Positions 1-11,291 of a stretch of 64,000 bases of DNA are shown here, one piece after another. A model generated the notes under the pieces. It saw nothing but the letters and a program-made list of their open reading frames with translations, had not been told where the DNA came from and searched no databases. Each line of letters begins with the position of its first letter. Within the stretch, counting starts at the first letter, position 1. The stretch comes from Symsagittifera roscoffensis (Eukaryota > Xenacoelomorpha > Acoela > Convolutidae): NCBI RefSeq assembly GCF_963678635.1, contig NC_087066.1, forward strand, positions 45,170,103 through 45,234,102. The letters are read 5' to 3'. A program made the translations under genes and the position numbers.

Positions 1-237
1 AAACAAACAGCCTGTTTACAGCCAAATACAAAGAGATTGACCATCGTAGGACGATAGCTATGAAATGGTCGAGTTATACACAGAGGCGAAGCGGAGCTTT
101 GCACCATTTGCCATACAACTCAATCATGACAACAAACATAAGTCGAAATAAATGGAAATAGTGGAAAAATAAGTGGATAAGTTCATTCTAGGCAAGCAAG
201 CCGAACAAGAAAATTAAATATTAAAACATAGCCAACA

Positions 238-715
238 GAAAGTTGCAAAAAAGTCAATGAACGCAGGTTAACAGAGAAACATATTAATTTTTTTAAAAAA
301 AAATCAACTTTCAAATTAAAAATAGATGGATTTCTTGCTCTTTGATTTCTAGAACAACTTAAAATTAATACTTTTTTTTATTAAAGTAACCAATTTGAGA
401 ATACTGGATTCATAAACAAAATTTTTTTTATTTCGCTGCGAAATCTGAAAATTGAATTCCACTTTCGAACAAAGAAGACGATGACGTTTTTCGTGCCCTC
501 TACACTTTTGCTGTTCGATAGTGGAGTTTAACTTCCTTTTAACAAAGAAATGAACTGAACTTTAAAAAAAAGAAATCAAAACTCAACCTGGAAAATTAAA
601 TTTGAGCCTCAACAAACTTCAAGATTTTTCCTTAAAAAACGAAAAAAAAATCATAACGACCTATATAAGAGTCTGGACTACGTTCATAGACTCTTAACAG
701 TAAAAATAACAAATA
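238..715 (+). repeat. Dispersed repeat family 1, copy 1 (about 480 bp, TATA-like box near its end)
   Basis: This stretch aligns by eye with 8028-8480 in the same orientation. Both copies have a block reading CTTTTGCTGTTCGATAGTG, then a lysine-codon-like A-rich tract, then CTATATAAG followed by CTACGTTCAT and ACTCTTAA. A TATA-like box near one end of a ~480-bp repeat would fit a promoter-bearing element such as a solo LTR, but no TG/CA termini or target duplication were confirmed. Identity is only moderate, so the copies are old. Confidence 0.5.
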
Positions 716-1183
716 ACAAGGACAGATACACAGAGTAGTTTGATTTCTCTATTTTCCGTTCAATCAAATTTTAGTTGTTTGTTGTTTCCACAATTGATGC
801 AACAACAGCTGAGTCGCCAAGTGGACAGAATGTTACAATCGAAGAGCTCAATGAAGTGTCTTTTATACACTTCCGTTATAGTTTGCTTGCATTTCCCAGC
901 ATGTGAACTTCTTCTCCAAAATAATGGGTGAACAAGATCTAATAAATTTGTTGTGCAATAATCCAACGATATAGAAAATTATCATTAAAAGGGTAGCAAC
1001 TTGAGCAATTGCAAAAGATAATTGAGCGTGTTGAAGTGCTGCCGAAAACTTTCTAATTAAGTACTATCTTATTATTTTACTAGAAATTTTAAAATTGATG
1101 CGATTCCCCTCACGATATAATAACAACAAATAATGTATTTAGCATCTATTAGAAAAAAATAGCTTACCCTTATTTAAATTGAA

Positions 1184-1330
1184 ACAAGGATGGTCGGTTT
1201 CTGTGCAAGTAGCACAAAATGTTTCAAACATACTCATAAAAACACCTAAAAGGTTTTTTCATGATTTTTTTCTTCAAATTAGTGTTGGATTTTGTGAGTC
1301 GTGTCCTAAAAGGATCTGACAAAAACATAA
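1184..1330 (+). repeat. Dispersed repeat family 2, short copy with CTGTGC hairpin
   Basis: The copy begins with AAACAAGGATGG and carries CTGTGC-AAGTA-GCACA at 1201-1216, then a TCAAATTAGTGT block and a degraded AAAGGATCTGA block. The same order is found at 3129-3270 and 21218-21330. This copy is the most degraded of the three. Confidence 0.45.
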
Positions 1331-1884
1331 AATTCAGGCTTATTCTACAGTCACAGAAAAAAAGAAATCGGGCAACGATTGTAGTCGAAAAATTACTGAT
1401 TACAACTTGTTTTTTCAATTTTTTATTGCAACATTTTTTTGAAGTTTTATTATTCCCAAGATACCACTATAAATCTTCAATAAATTTTTTACTGGAGTTT
1501 AACAAAATTTCATGATTTATCCTTCAATAACAAGCTCGCTCTAAATTAGACTAAAATTATCCAAAGAATGCAAAAGTAGACACGAATCATAAACCATTCT
1601 AATCATTAGAAAAACTGCTCCAAACAATGACGCTTCTGCAGTTTGCCCTCTTTTGGATGTATTTATTAATGTAAGATTCACCATGATACAAATATGACCT
1701 AAATGAGAAATAAACCATTGTTCGTGACCAAGAAATCAACCAATTGGGACGATTTTAATCGCTCAAGCAAATTTTGAAACACTCCCAATCTCTAGTTTTC
1801 ACCTTCCGATAGTAATAAAAAACCTCGTACTCAACATCATCAAACACATTTGGTTACCGCACGTAATCTGTAACTTGTCATTAC

Positions 1885-2594
1885 CTGTTTGAATATGCAA
1901 ACTGATACAGAATGATGTCTCTCAAACTCAACTCATTCGGAAAACGAATTAGCTCTTTGCGTATATGAGGGATACTTCGCGAGCTATCCTTCACAAATGG
2001 AATTGAGTCGTTTTCTTGTAGCACGATCGATGGGTCATAACTTCCCTTTTGCAAACCTCTTTCATCAGCTATCCGTCTCACAATCCTCGCCACACTATGA
2101 TCCACATTCCAGAAAACAAGACATCCAAAATCAAACAGAAACAACCTGGGTCTCAAAAGGTCATCTGATATCGAAATTTTCTGAGTCCCACTAGCAACTA
2201 GATTGTCAACACAAAATATTTCGTCTTCAACATCCAAAGGCACACAATCGTTTCGGCTATTCGGGAATTCTTTCAAAATCTCGTCGACCAATTGATGAAC
2301 CAGCAATTCATCGCAAGTAGTCCAACCAGAACAAATGTGAGGATACTTTTTCAAATCTGTCAAATTAGACGAACGTTTATTCGACTTCGCAGACTTCTTA
2401 ACCTGAAGTTCGTTTTGCCGTACAATATTTGATGGAAACTGTAGAAAATTTGAACCAGTTTTTCTTTTTATGACTCTTTCTAATGTATTCAGTTTCAGCT
2501 TACGCTTACCTTCATAAATTGGCAACAAATAGCCCAAAAACCCGTGTCGTGCAGCCAATGGCACCCGGCCCACGTTCATGAAATTCAGAAACAC
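1885..2594 (-). CDS. RMND1: RMND1 (DUF155 family) mitochondrial protein, N-terminal coding exon
   Basis: RMND1 proteins sit in the mitochondrial inner membrane and support mitochondrial translation. The exon runs from an acceptor (TTTATTTCAG, AG at 2596-2595) to a donor (CAG then GTAATG, GT at 1884-1883). The likely start is the ATG at 2579-2577, giving about 231 codons; its first 35 residues are rich in Arg, Lys and hydrophobics with few acids, as in a mitochondrial presequence. Family signatures are FLFDFGCLVFWNV (about residues 147-159), where human RMND1 has a very similar FWNV block, and LRDIILYQFAYSN just before the donor, matching the conserved LDDAILEKFAFSN region. The remaining C-terminal DUF155 half and membrane anchor should be in exons below 1884 but are not seen. 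An upstream open frame to 2717 lies in what looks like intron or 5' UTR. Confidence 0.82.
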
Positions 2595-3128
2595 CTGAAA
2601 TAAAAATTCATATGGGGTGACAGCTACAATTATTAACTTCATCAAACAACCCCATCCTTGCATAGCAGCAAAAATCCGACTTGATGAAAATACATTCCGT
2701 ATAATAAAAAAGCACAAAACTAAAAATCTCAGAAAAATTCTCGGCTAGTAATCGTGTGTCCGATCAAAAATATGTACCTGCAACAGCGCATTTGTGGAAC
2801 AATTATAGTGATTCTCGTCTAGAAACCATGAGTCAGAGCTCAGTAAAGCTTTGTTTATTCACCTCGCTGCTTTTTTTTTTAATAAAGAACACGATTGCAC
2901 AGAACACTTGTGTGACATCTAGCAAAAACAACTGCAAAACAGCTCACTTTCTACAAAAAAAAACGTTCAAAATAATTTCTTAAACATTTTCTTCCGTCAT
3001 TGGTGCTTGAAAAATAATGAATCATGAAATTGAGAATAGCTACTTGTTTTAAGAGAAATTCAAAAAAATTCCAATGCTATCTAGTAAACACAGCATTGAA
3101 ATACTAGATTTTAATCAAAATCCAAATC

Positions 3129-3800
3129 CAAACAAGGATAGCCGGTTACTGTGCAAGTAGTACAGAATGTTCCGACCAGTTTTTAAAAAATACAACTAAG
3201 TTTTTTCAAATTATTGTCGTTTTTTTTTCGGCGTGGTGTGATAAAAGGAGCTGAACAAAAAAAAAACTGGGGATTAGGTATATTCGACAGCTACACTACA
3301 ATGAGCAAATTGAAAAACAATTTTTGAGGAAAAATTTCTAGAAAAACGAAAAAAAAAAATAAAAAAATTGCAGTTGCTTCAAAATTTTGATTCCAAAAAG
3401 GCGTTTAAATACTCAAAGTAAACTAACGTTACCCAAGTAAAACTTCAACTTTACTTTTTAAATTAAGCTATTGTAAGCTTTTAAGCAATAATAAGACTGC
3501 TCGCTCGCTTTATTCGCTCGAAATAAGACGAAAAATCAAAAATTTCAAACCTGTTTTTCTCGACACTTTTCTCGAATCACTTTTCTCGAATCTTTAATAT
3601 ATATATCACTTAACCCAGTCCGATCATTATTTGGGGTACCTGATTTTGCGTTAAAAAAACAAACACGCCCGAATACAAAGTTCCTCCCCATTTTCAATGG
3701 CCGGAACAACCACGGCTGAAAGGACTTTAAAACGATACCACCCTGAACCCAGTACGAGCTTTCTGTGATGTAGTTTTTTTTGACACGACTAAGCATTTTT
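3129..3800 (+). repeat. Dispersed repeat family 2, long copy
   Basis: The copy starts AAACAAGGATAGCCGG, carries the hairpin CTGTGC-AAGTA-GTACAG at 3149-3165 followed by GAATGTTCCGACCAG, and continues through an AAAAGGCG block, a TAAGCTTTTAAGC block, a GCTCGCTCG/GCTCGAAAT block and a TACCTGATTTTGCG block. The same modules are found at 21218-21860. In the 21-kb copy the module containing CGACTGAAAGG precedes the ACCTGATTTTGCG module; here it follows it, so one copy is rearranged. Confidence 0.6.
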
Positions 3801-4559
3801 ACATTTCCTAGAAAACATTTCGATCGGAAAATATTTCGATTGATAATAAAGTTAAACGCTGCTGCAAAATCTAACGCAGTCAGATTAATTTGGTTCAGTG
3901 ACGTAAAATGAGAGATCATTACGAGACAGATCGAAAAATTACACACTCACAGGCAATAATATGAATTCTACTTGCAGAAACTTATCAAAATACGAATGCG
4001 ATGAGTGGAACGATGCAAAAAAAATTGAAGGACTAGGATGAGTCAAATAGGACCCTTTCGAATATTTTTTTCAACAATAAGTTCAAAACTTGCAAGCTGT
4101 TTAAAAAAAAAATAAAGGAAAACAGTTAACGCAAGCCCTAAGTTGGCTGAAATTTTACGAAGTTATAAACTCATTTTTATTACTATGGTACTAGGGGAAA
4201 CTTCTGCAAAAAACCTTCAACAGGATTATGATTTAAAAAAAAAAATGAACCAATTTAGCTTCAAACGAAGTACCAATATCTATCTACAGAAACGGAAAAA
4301 GTATACAAATAAATTTATAAAATTTAAACAACAAAGAAACTAAACTTCGATGTCCCATAGACGCGTTAACTGGTTCCACAACTACTGTAAGCAATTCAGA
4401 GTCTAAGCAACAATATACAAAGACGCTTTTATATGACAACAATGAATCTATTTTAAATATTGTTAAAATGGCTTATGAAAAAAATCTAAAAACCTGAAGC
4501 AAGCAAAAAAAAAATGACTGAAGAACAATAACTTTGTTCCTAACACGTACAAGAGAAAA

Positions 4560-4800
4560 AAACATAGCATACAAGACAGGGGCAAGGCTGACCTTCACAC
4601 CAATTGCAATACAGAAAGCCACACCGAAACGTTAAAAAAACTGAAAAACGCCAAAAAATCAACACACGAAATTTTCCTATGTTCGTCTCATAATGAAAAT
4701 CAGTTTGATGAAAACCGGTGGCGGCTCACAACAGCATACATTAACTAGCAAAAAATACCGAGCGGTAACTATGCAGACAAAACCGAGTTACATGGTCATA
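4560..4800 (+). repeat. Dispersed repeat family 3, copy 1
   Basis: Matches 6210-6370 in the same orientation. Shared blocks include CAGAAAGC, a run of CAAAAAA-type A-rich sequence, an AATGAAA(A/G)TCA block, a TTTGAT(G/T)AAAAC block and GGTGGCGG/TGTGGCGG. It is non-coding and of moderate divergence. A related piece with ACACAGAGGCGAAG is found near 77 and 6868. Confidence 0.4.
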
Positions 4801-5496
4801 AAAAATCCCAGAGGAAAATGTAGAAAAATTTGTTGTAAAAATTCGATCAGCAATTAATTGAATCGATCAGCCACAAAAGATTTCAAACATTATGAGGAAT
4901 AAAAACAAAAAGTTTCTCGTACCTAAGTCCAAACAAACTAAGACGCAAAAATTATAAGAAAATGCTTGCGAAAAATAGTCGTATTTCAATATTTTCGCTA
5001 TCAAAAAGGTAGGTTTCAAAACGGAACACCTTAACTACATCAACCTCACAGACATTTGAACTGAGAAAGAAAAATCAAAGAGAACGAGAGGAAAACATTA
5101 ACTGTACTAGAAACAAAAAACGAAAATGAACTAAATTTGTAATTTTGACAAAACAAATTCTGAAAAATACGATCAAAATGTGAATAAAAACTATCACCAA
5201 CAAAGCACGCTTTAGCCCTATGTAAGCAAAACACGTAAGATGCAGCATATTTGTATATTTGCCATTTCGCACTTGCTTCGAAATACACGACTCTGCTAAC
5301 AAAGTCAATAATGGAAAAGAGTACTCGGTTGCAATACCTTCGCGTATCGCAAGGATAATTAGAACTAAGGCAAAAATAAGAGATTCAAACAAATTAAGCG
5401 GCGAATGAGAACAAATTCAGTGTACAAATTTAAGTCTACTAATTTGGTGAAAAAACTGAAAGAATCATAGAATCAAGCCTTGGATCAAAAAATTTG

Positions 5497-5567
5497 CTAA
5501 GAGTCGGATTCGAACCATTGCCCTCGAGATTTGCATTTACAAATCTGCACCACGAAACTTTAAGAAG
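5497..5567 (-). repeat. tRNA-like sequence (tRNA pseudogene or SINE head)
   Basis: On the minus strand there is a perfect B-box, GGTTCGAATCC (plus 5506-5516), preceded by a strong stem GATTTG/CAAATC in the anticodon-arm position and an A-box-like GTGGTGCAG. The acceptor stem does not close and the anticodon loop is not 7 nt, so a functional tRNA is unlikely. A tRNA-derived SINE is the best guess. Confidence 0.4.
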
Positions 5568-6199
5568 TTGCTAACACTAGCCACCAAAAACGCAGCTACA
5601 GGTGCCAATAAATTGTCAAGGCTAGGCAGCAGAAATGCCACCAAATATGAAAAGAACTAGTAGTCATGTAGATTAGGAGTCTTACGTCCTTTCATCTGAA
5701 CCACGTTCTTTCGACGCCTTTCATGTGAACCACGCCAATCGGCAAACACAAGTCACCAATAAAGAAAAGATTTTATGCTAAGAAATTTCAACTACTAGGT
5801 TTGGAAGCTAAAACATCGAAAATTTATATCTCTGAAAATTTTGATTTCACATTTTACTTCGATTGAAAATTTCTTTTTTCACAACTTACTTCGATTGAAA
5901 TTAGTTTGGAGGAAAGCACGTCCACATAGAAACTTGCCAGCATACATTATCGAATCAAACTTTACAAAGCGGTAAAAAAGCCAACAACTTTAGGTAAGCA
6001 CTCAGTGAGCCAAAAAAAGATACCAAAAACTATAAAAAATGTTTTAGAATGAATATATATTATATGAAATATTTTATTGCCCTGCATACCAAATGTGAGG
6101 CGATTATGCCATTACATAAACTGAAACCTTTATAGCCGAATAAATCTGAAAAAGACGATGAAAAAAAAACTTCTAAAATAGAAGTTTGTAAATCTTGAC

Positions 6200-6400
6200 C
6201 CAAAATAGCAACTGAGGCGAAGGTGAATACCACTTGCGATTCAGAAAGCTAACAAATTTTAGAAAAAAATGACAAATCGACAAAACACCCAAAAATTTCA
6301 AACGTTTGTGTCGAAATGAAAGTCATTTTGATTAAAACCTGTGGCGGAACATAACACCAGTATTGCACAAGGTAGAAAAACTTTTAATTGCGCTACACAT
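6200..6400 (+). repeat. Dispersed repeat family 3, copy 2
   Basis: Counterpart of 4560-4800 in the same orientation, with shared CAGAAAGC, AATGAAAGTCATTTTGAT and TGTGGCGGAACATAACA blocks. Nothing coding is seen. Confidence 0.4.
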
Positions 6401-7150
6401 TGCGCTTTATGATATTGAATAGAAAACACAGAACTCAAAGAAATTCTGAAATATTAAGTTGAGTTGACACGTAACACTTGCAAAAATAACTTGAAAAAAT
6501 AACTTGAAAAAATGTGGGAAAACTACAGCAACAAAAACTTCATGGTTGCATCGGATGAAGCGCAAAAGCAGTCCTAAAAACCATTGGAAATCATTCGCCG
6601 AGCACCAACAAAGGCGACAAACTTTGGGTCAAAACCTGTTGAGCCGAAAACAATTTTGTCATTAAAAAAATCATAAAATTTTTGCTACCCATCCAAACTG
6701 ATGCACAAAATCCTATACCAATATATTTTGCCCTCAAAATTACGCAAAATAAGTTGATTAAGCCGAAAAACAAATTGAATAAAAATTTTGAAAGAAAATT
6801 AAAATTGGAACAAAAGCCATGCTTCAGAAAATTAGCCAAAAAAACGTACCAGATAAAAAAGCGCTCAACACAGAGGCGAAGTTGCACTTCACATACACAA
6901 GCAAAAATATGACCGATAACGCTACTGGGAAACACTCAATCAGTAAAACTTTGATTCTCTACAAAATTTCTTAACTGACGCACGCCAATTATGAGTCTAT
7001 ATAATTGCATCGTGACGCGACCTAAATATGACGCATTAGCAGTAAGTACCAGTCAATATGAAAAAAAAAAGAAACTTACCAACCAACATGCCTCAATTTA
7101 TAGAGCGGACGCATTTTAACTAGTATACAAAAAAAATCATATAAAACTTC

Positions 7151-7222
7151 CGACACTGCCCAGGTTTGAACCCTCTTATTTTTCTGCAGGTCTCCTTCCA
7201 TACCTCTACGCTACAGATCCAT
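7151..7222 (-). repeat. tRNA-like sequence (SINE candidate)
   Basis: The minus strand has an A-box-like TAGCGTAGAGG (plus 7203-7213) and, 30 nt on, a B-box GGTTCAAACCT (plus 7161-7172), the spacing of a tRNA gene's internal promoter. The acceptor arms are not complementary, so this looks like a tRNA-derived SINE head, not a tRNA gene. Confidence 0.4.
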
Positions 7223-8027
7223 GATATCTTGAAGCTAAAGTGCTATTTGTAATATAACAGTCTGTGTTAATATCCTTAGCATCGGCTGTACTTAATAGCT
7301 GGTTATTGATCAAAGTGAACACTTTCAAAATGAACACATTTTGTCGCAAGAATATTTGCGACTTTGGTTGGAAAAAAGAGAGTTTATACTATCACACAAG
7401 CTTTGCTTGTGTACGCAAAACGGAAAACAAACCGAAAAAAAACTAGGACGAAAACCACACACCCGAAAAAAAAACTGCACAGTTTTTTTTTTAAAATTAA
7501 TTAAAACCTAACTAAAATTTACCTAAAACCTACTTAAATGATGGTAGTTTTGAAATTCAAGAATTTCGGCATGTCAGAAAGGATATTAACCATTCCTACT
7601 AAAGTGACCATTCTGTGAACAAAGTTATTTACCAGGAAAAAGTCTACTACGCGATTGCAATACCCTTGCTTATCGCAAGGGTAAAAACAAGTTTCGAATA
7701 GATGGGTTGTTCAAAAAACAAGCGAGCTAAAATTATGCCTGTTGGTGAATAGGTCTGTTCAGCAAGAGTTTTAATTTGAGCATGTTTGTATTTTAAATCC
7801 AGTGATGCTTGGTGACGTTCTGTGAAGTTCTTCTGAGCTGTTAAGTTCTTTTGAGCTGTAAATCACGTGAAGTTCTTTTGAGCAGATGAGTCCGGTGAAC
7901 TAACTTGTCTACAGGAAAAAAAAACAAGTAACAAGTTGCCGTTCCTAAGATAATTGCAACGGTGAAAAAGTCATCCGTTTTTTTCGATATATTTTTAAAA
8001 TTTCAACGGTAAAAATAGCCAACTGAC

Positions 8028-8480
8028 AGTTACAAAAGAGTAATGAACGCAAAGAAACAAAAAATTGTTTTTTTTTTGAAAATATTTCGACCTTCGACTT
8101 TCAAAGAAAAAAATAGATGGCCTTAAACCTCTTTGAATTTCTAGAAAAATTCATTATTGACAATTTGTTCAGGAAATTGACCCAATTTGTGAAAATTGGA
8201 TCAATACGTAAACATTTTATTTCGATGTGAAATCTGATAATTCAATTTCACCTTCTAAACTAGAAGTCGATCACGTTTTTCATGACCTTAACACTTTTGC
8301 TGTTCGATAGTGCAGTTTGCCTTCCTTTTAATAATAAAAACGCATTGAACTTAGAAAGTCAAACCGCGGAAAATTAAGATTAAGCGCACACAAATTTTAG
8401 ACTTTTTCCTAAAAAAAAAAAAAAAAATTCACCATTTGCTATATAAGTTTTCACTACGTTCATTACTCTTAATAAGATCG
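8028..8480 (+). repeat. Dispersed repeat family 1, copy 2
   Basis: Counterpart of 238-715 with CTTTTGCTGTTCGATAGTG, GGAAAATTAAG and GCTATATAAG-CTACGTTCAT in the same order. It is flanked by short repeats of GCAACGGTAAAAATAGCCA (7961, 8001, 8489). Confidence 0.5.
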
Positions 8481-8764
8481 CAACGGTAAAAATAGCCATC
8501 CATTTTTTTAATGTTTTTTTTTTCTAATTGTTCTTTAAAAGGTTCTTTTTTAAAATTAGTCATCCGTTTTTTAATGTTAGGTCAAAGCGATTTCTATCCT
8601 AACAGGGAGCTATTCGTAATTCCACCGGGAAGCTAAATCAAAGGCCTTATATTTAACCTACCCCCAAAAAGAGAGAGCACTAAGCTAGTAAACCGTTCTT
8701 TGCTTTTATTGGTTATTCAAAAACGACTTATCAGAGCCCTCGGTGCCATTGCCACATGAACCGA

Positions 8765-8990
8765 TTAGTCTTGTTGTTCCGAACATGTCACTGAAGTGAC
8801 TGGAAGGAGCTCTGGCGTAGGGAGGGTGCTTCTGCCCAATTTAAAGTGATCAAGCAAACTTCTTAGGGTGCCAACTGAGTTATCATAAAAAGGATTTCTT
8901 AGCCGTGAATTGTATTCTAAAGAATAAACAAACTGTCGAGAAAAATAAGTCTGAATATTTTCGGATTTCAGACCAATTAAGAGCTCACTG
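8765..8990 (-). other. Unassigned open frame of about 75 codons ending at TAA, possible terminal exon or element fragment
   Basis: On the minus strand an open frame without an ATG start ends at TAA (8765-8767) and is followed 70-80 nt later by AATAAA-type sequence. An acceptor-like TTTTTCTCGACAG sits inside it. The peptide contains YSLEYNSRLRNPFYDN and GTLRSLLDHFKLGR, which I do not recognise. It could be a last exon of an unseen gene or a fragment of a mobile element. Confidence 0.2.
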
Positions 8991-9623
8991 GCTCAATAAG
9001 GTTTCCTTCAAAACGTTATTTAACGTTATTTAAGCTGGTATTAAATAGCTCAAAAAATTTATGAGCGCCCCGTCCCTACCCTTAAAAATTTAGCGCTGCT
9101 TCCCTACCCGTAAAAAAGCGCCCCCAAAAAATAGAAAATTTTTTAATTTCAATTTTGTTTCTGCGAAGATAAATGTGATCGGAACCTTGTGTGCACAGCA
9201 ACCGGCTTTCCTTGTGTAGGTTTGCTTTAGCTGTCTCATAACGCTCCCATCGATAAGTCTAAAAACGTAGCAGGGAAAAATAAATTTACAAATAAAGAGA
9301 CACTTAAACTACTAAATCCAAATGCAAATAGAACAGAAAATCCAATTAATTCAAAGATTAACGTCCAAATTCTAGCAAAAAAAAACTATTTAAAACTAGC
9401 TTAAACACAACCACATTAAACATAAGAAAAAAGTACGCACATTTTAGCTACATTAAAATAGAATAATATAACAGCTTACTCGGCTGACAAGAATATTCTC
9501 AGCCCATCGGTGTTTTGTATCCAGCAATTACACGTAAGAAAGTCCCATTGTGATTTGAAATGTGATATTGCCAGATTTTCATATCGATGAATGAAACATC
9601 AGATGATACCGCGCAGTTTATGA

Positions 9624-11228
9624 TCAACGAAGACGCGTACTTCTTTGTTTATTGGGCAATTTATACTTTTTAGGATTGAACCAGGGTAACGAGAAGGGTT
9701 CACATTTAATTTCACTCACATTAGCACCAAATCCAGATACGGGAACAAAATCTGAAACCTCGATTTGCTCTATTTCATCTACATTGTGAACAAAAGTCTG
9801 TTCGGGTACCGCAATTCCCAAAATATCATAGGCGGACACTTTCTGCCTCTTCATCAGTTGTTCATGCAGCTCTAACTGTCTGTCCCTGTTGTCAGCCCAT
9901 TTTTTTCGCAACTTTTCCTGACTCTCAAACGACTCATGGCGCTCTTGACAATCTTTAATCCGCATATCGTTATCTGAACCGTTAGGAATTTTGGTCAGAG
10001 GCGCTATTTTAATTTCCCTGTATTGACTGTGCATCGGGAAAAGAGTCAACTCTTCAGGCTTATAGAAATTTCTCAATTGCCATAATCCAGGGTTTTTGAT
10101 ATCACGCTGTGGGTAATCGAATGCTGTTTTCATCACCTTGTCTTTAGATACAGAAAATTTTCCATACTTGCAAACACTTTCGTCGCGTTTGGGTGGAAAA
10201 CAAGTTGATAAAATTGCAGGTGCCGATATGGGCGGAGTCTCTAATTGTCTTCCACCGTCATCAGGGGTAGTTGGTAATATACTAATAGGCTTACATTCCG
10301 GTGGTTCATTTTTAATAGCAATAAACCGAGAGCCCCTTTGACCTTGGCTTTGACCGTCTCTCACGTCTCGAAGAATACCTAGACTGCTATCATCTGATTT
10401 CGGGAGGTCTATAGTTGAGGCATCTGTTAGATTTTCTGTGCCATCGCTTCCAATACTACTGTCCTGCATTACTACAGCTTCGTCTTTAATATCTAATTGA
10501 TTCTTTTTGGAAGCACCGTTTCGGATTTTTGGTTTTCGACCTCGCCTTTTCTTCTCGACCGTCGGCGTGGATTTTGATGACTGCTCATTGTCACTCGTCA
10601 GCTCTTTAGCGAACTCGCTGAAACGTTGCGGTGGCGTGCTGAACACAATTTCAGAATCAGTACTTTCAAATGAAGCTAATCGCATTTTAAGCTTTGAAAT
10701 TTCTATCCAATTCTCCTGATTTTTCCTTTTCAGGGCCTCGATTTCAATTCGCTTTTCCTCGTTGAGACGTTTCAGAATTTCAATTTCTGCATCTTTCTCT
10801 TCTAGAAGTCTGGCAGCACTTGCTGGATCTAATTGCACGTCATTTTGATTCATGTCAGTCATTACAAAACTATTAGATGTATCACTCATAGTCGAATAGG
10901 AGGACAAGTTATTGAATTCATCATTAACACCCACACCTCCAATACACATTGGATTCGGTATAAGTTCTACCGACAGACTTGGTCTGTTTTTATTTTGTTT
11001 TGGGCTGCTCAAAACCAAACTTGAAGCATATTTCTCAATGTCCGTTTTCTTTAGGACGACTTGAATTTTAGTCGGAGTTATTATGCTGTTTCGAGCCGCT
11101 TCCAGATCGGTATTTTGGGGGCATGTAGTTTGAACTGGTTTTCTTTTTCCGACTTCTACCAACAGTTGTCCACTGCTTTGAGAGTGGGACCTCTTCCGAT
11201 GAGAGGCAGCATGTCGTGACTTGGTCAT
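9624..11228 (-). CDS. MSL1: MSL1-like protein with coiled coil and C-terminal PEHE domain
   Basis: MSL1 is the scaffold of the MSL histone acetyltransferase complex: its coiled coil binds MSL2 and its PEHE region recruits MOF and MSL3 on chromatin. The start is the ATG at 11228-11226 (MTKSRHAASHRKR), giving about 534 residues and a TGA stop. Visible parts are a basic N-terminus, a heptad-rich coiled coil at about residues 139-185 (LLEEKDAEIEILKRL), a basic RRGRKPK stretch near 230 that could be an NLS or AT-hook-like segment, an acidic/serine-rich middle, and a C-terminal PEHE-like domain from about 390 with HESFESQEKLRKKW, IEVSDFVPVSGFGANV and FSLPWFNPKK. KANSL1 has the same domain, but the coiled-coil layout and short length favour MSL1. 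An acceptor (TTTTGCTTTCAG, AG at 11291-11290) lies just upstream. The coding region is a single uninterrupted exon. Confidence 0.72.
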   Translation of the reverse strand: MTKSRHAASHRKRSHSQSSGQLLVEVGKRKPVQTTCPQNTDLEAARNSIITPTKIQVVLKKTDIEKYASSLVLSSPKQNKNRPSLSVELIPNPMCIGGVGVNDEFNNLSSYSTMSDTSNSFVMTDMNQNDVQLDPASAARLLEEKDAEIEILKRLNEEKRIEIEALKRKNQENWIEISKLKMRLASFESTDSEIVFSTPPQRFSEFAKELTSDNEQSSKSTPTVEKKRRGRKPKIRNGASKKNQLDIKDEAVVMQDSSIGSDGTENLTDASTIDLPKSDDSSLGILRDVRDGQSQGQRGSRFIAIKNEPPECKPISILPTTPDDGGRQLETPPISAPAILSTCFPPKRDESVCKYGKFSVSKDKVMKTAFDYPQRDIKNPGLWQLRNFYKPEELTLFPMHSQYREIKIAPLTKIPNGSDNDMRIKDCQERHESFESQEKLRKKWADNRDRQLELHEQLMKRQKVSAYDILGIAVPEQTFVHNVDEIEQIEVSDFVPVSGFGANVSEIKCEPFSLPWFNPKKYKLPNKQRSTRLR

Positions 11229-11291
11229 TATATTCAGCCTCAACAGGTCAAATTTTTGTTAGAAATGTCGTTAAAAATAGCATGAAAACCT

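Larger units (their letters stand above)
1..1884. other. AT-rich non-coding DNA, including the first RMND1 intron segment
   Basis: No convincing coding region is seen on either strand; the few open frames start on non-ATG codons or have no family features. The stretch next to 1885 must be intron of the minus-strand RMND1 gene, because the exon ends in a clean donor. I looked for the missing RMND1 C-terminal exons here and did not find them. The interval holds a dispersed repeat copy (about 238-715) and a short piece of a second family near 1184-1330. Confidence 0.6.
2595..9623. other. Repeat-rich, AT-rich intergenic DNA between RMND1 and the MSL1-like gene
   Basis: About 7 kb without a recognisable host gene. 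It holds copies of three dispersed repeat families, two tRNA-like SINE candidates, two copies of a short hairpin (CCCTTGC-TTATC-GCAAGGG at about 7667-7685 and a variant near 5332-5350) and one unassigned 60-75 codon open frame near 8765-8960. The predicted hydrophobic frames around 5046-5392 and 6591-6935 have no family features and are probably chance. Confidence 0.6.

Noticed and set aside
2595-2717. Extension of the RMND1 frame to 2717
   Set aside because: It starts on a non-ATG codon and is separated by a good acceptor at 2596-2595; the downstream ATG gives a plausible mitochondrial presequence.
5046-5392. Two hydrophobic minus-strand ORFs that might be a membrane protein
   Set aside because: They overlap in different frames, lack good starts and family motifs, and lie in AT-rich repeat DNA where T-rich antisense yields Phe/Leu/Ile runs.
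5497-5567. Functional tRNA gene
   Set aside because: Acceptor stem does not pair and the anticodon loop has the wrong length despite a perfect B-box.
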